A DNA stretch of 14,155 nt from Prevotella sp. (GTDB lineage: Bacteria > Bacteroidota > Bacteroidia > Bacteroidales > Dysgonomonadaceae). The stretch spans positions 1 through 14,155 of the forward strand of contig JAISKQ010000172.1 in the NCBI GenBank assembly GCA_031260865.1, given 5' to 3'. Shown here piece after piece: positions 14,152 to 14,155 of the stretch (within the stretch, counting starts at the first letter, position 1; the number at the start of each line of letters is the position of its first letter). The notes beneath the pieces are model-generated. The model had not been told where the DNA came from. It worked only from the letters and a program-made list of their open reading frames with translations, and did no database searches. The position numbers and the translations under genes are program-made.

Positions 14152-14155
14152 TTGT

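Overview
The window looks like a piece of a Bacteroidales (Bacteroidota) chromosome, probably near Dysgonomonas, Parabacteroides or Tannerella. The evidence is the gene families (DUF1573, DUF4230, an OmpP1/FadL porin with the Bacteroidota N-terminal signature, a YkuD_2-type L,D-transpeptidase), upstream sites matching the Bacteroidota -7 element TAnnTTTG, and a general lack of Shine-Dalgarno sites. No genus can be fixed from the sequence alone.

Left part (1-7372, all + strand). It opens inside an alpha-2-macroglobulin-like protein that overlaps an L,D-transpeptidase-like gene by four bases, suggesting a periplasmic or cell-wall pair. A small exported DUF1573 protein follows, closed by a terminator. 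A well-formed promoter (TTTG, 19 bp, TATATTTG) then precedes a probable two-gene unit: a secreted protein rich in Gly/Tyr/Trp and then Ser, with an exact 81-bp tandem repeat, followed by an OmpP1/FadL outer-membrane porin. A strong bidirectional hairpin ends this unit and also serves the convergent tpx gene.

Middle (7393-10411). Thiol peroxidase (tpx) and a membrane-anchored DUF4230 protein lie on the minus strand. A 1.7-kb gene-free region follows. It contains the C-terminal ~100 codons of an outer-membrane beta-barrel protein with no start codon (a pseudogene), and then an array of several repeat families. One family is a 25-bp hairpin, five copies, whose loop contains a TACTTTTG promoter-like core. 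A second is a longer hairpin around TAGCATGCTA, usually placed just before the first. Between copies three and four of the short hairpin sits a 454-bp element with 79-bp inverted ends (77/79 matching) around a GC-richer, hairpin-rich core, plus a third partial copy of its end. This array is the most unusual part of the window and I do not recognise it as a named system.

Right part (10412-14155). Monofunctional peptidoglycan glycosyltransferase (mtgA) and NADP-type glutamate dehydrogenase (gdhA) are on the minus strand, separated by a gdhA terminator. Divergent from gdhA is a serine O-acetyltransferase (cysE/EpsC type), followed by a very acidic, arginine-free 150-residue protein of unknown function. 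Glutamate dehydrogenase and serine acetyltransferase are core nitrogen and sulfur assimilation enzymes. MtgA and the L,D-transpeptidase act on peptidoglycan. Apart from the repeat region the window reads as ordinary chromosomal housekeeping and envelope genes.
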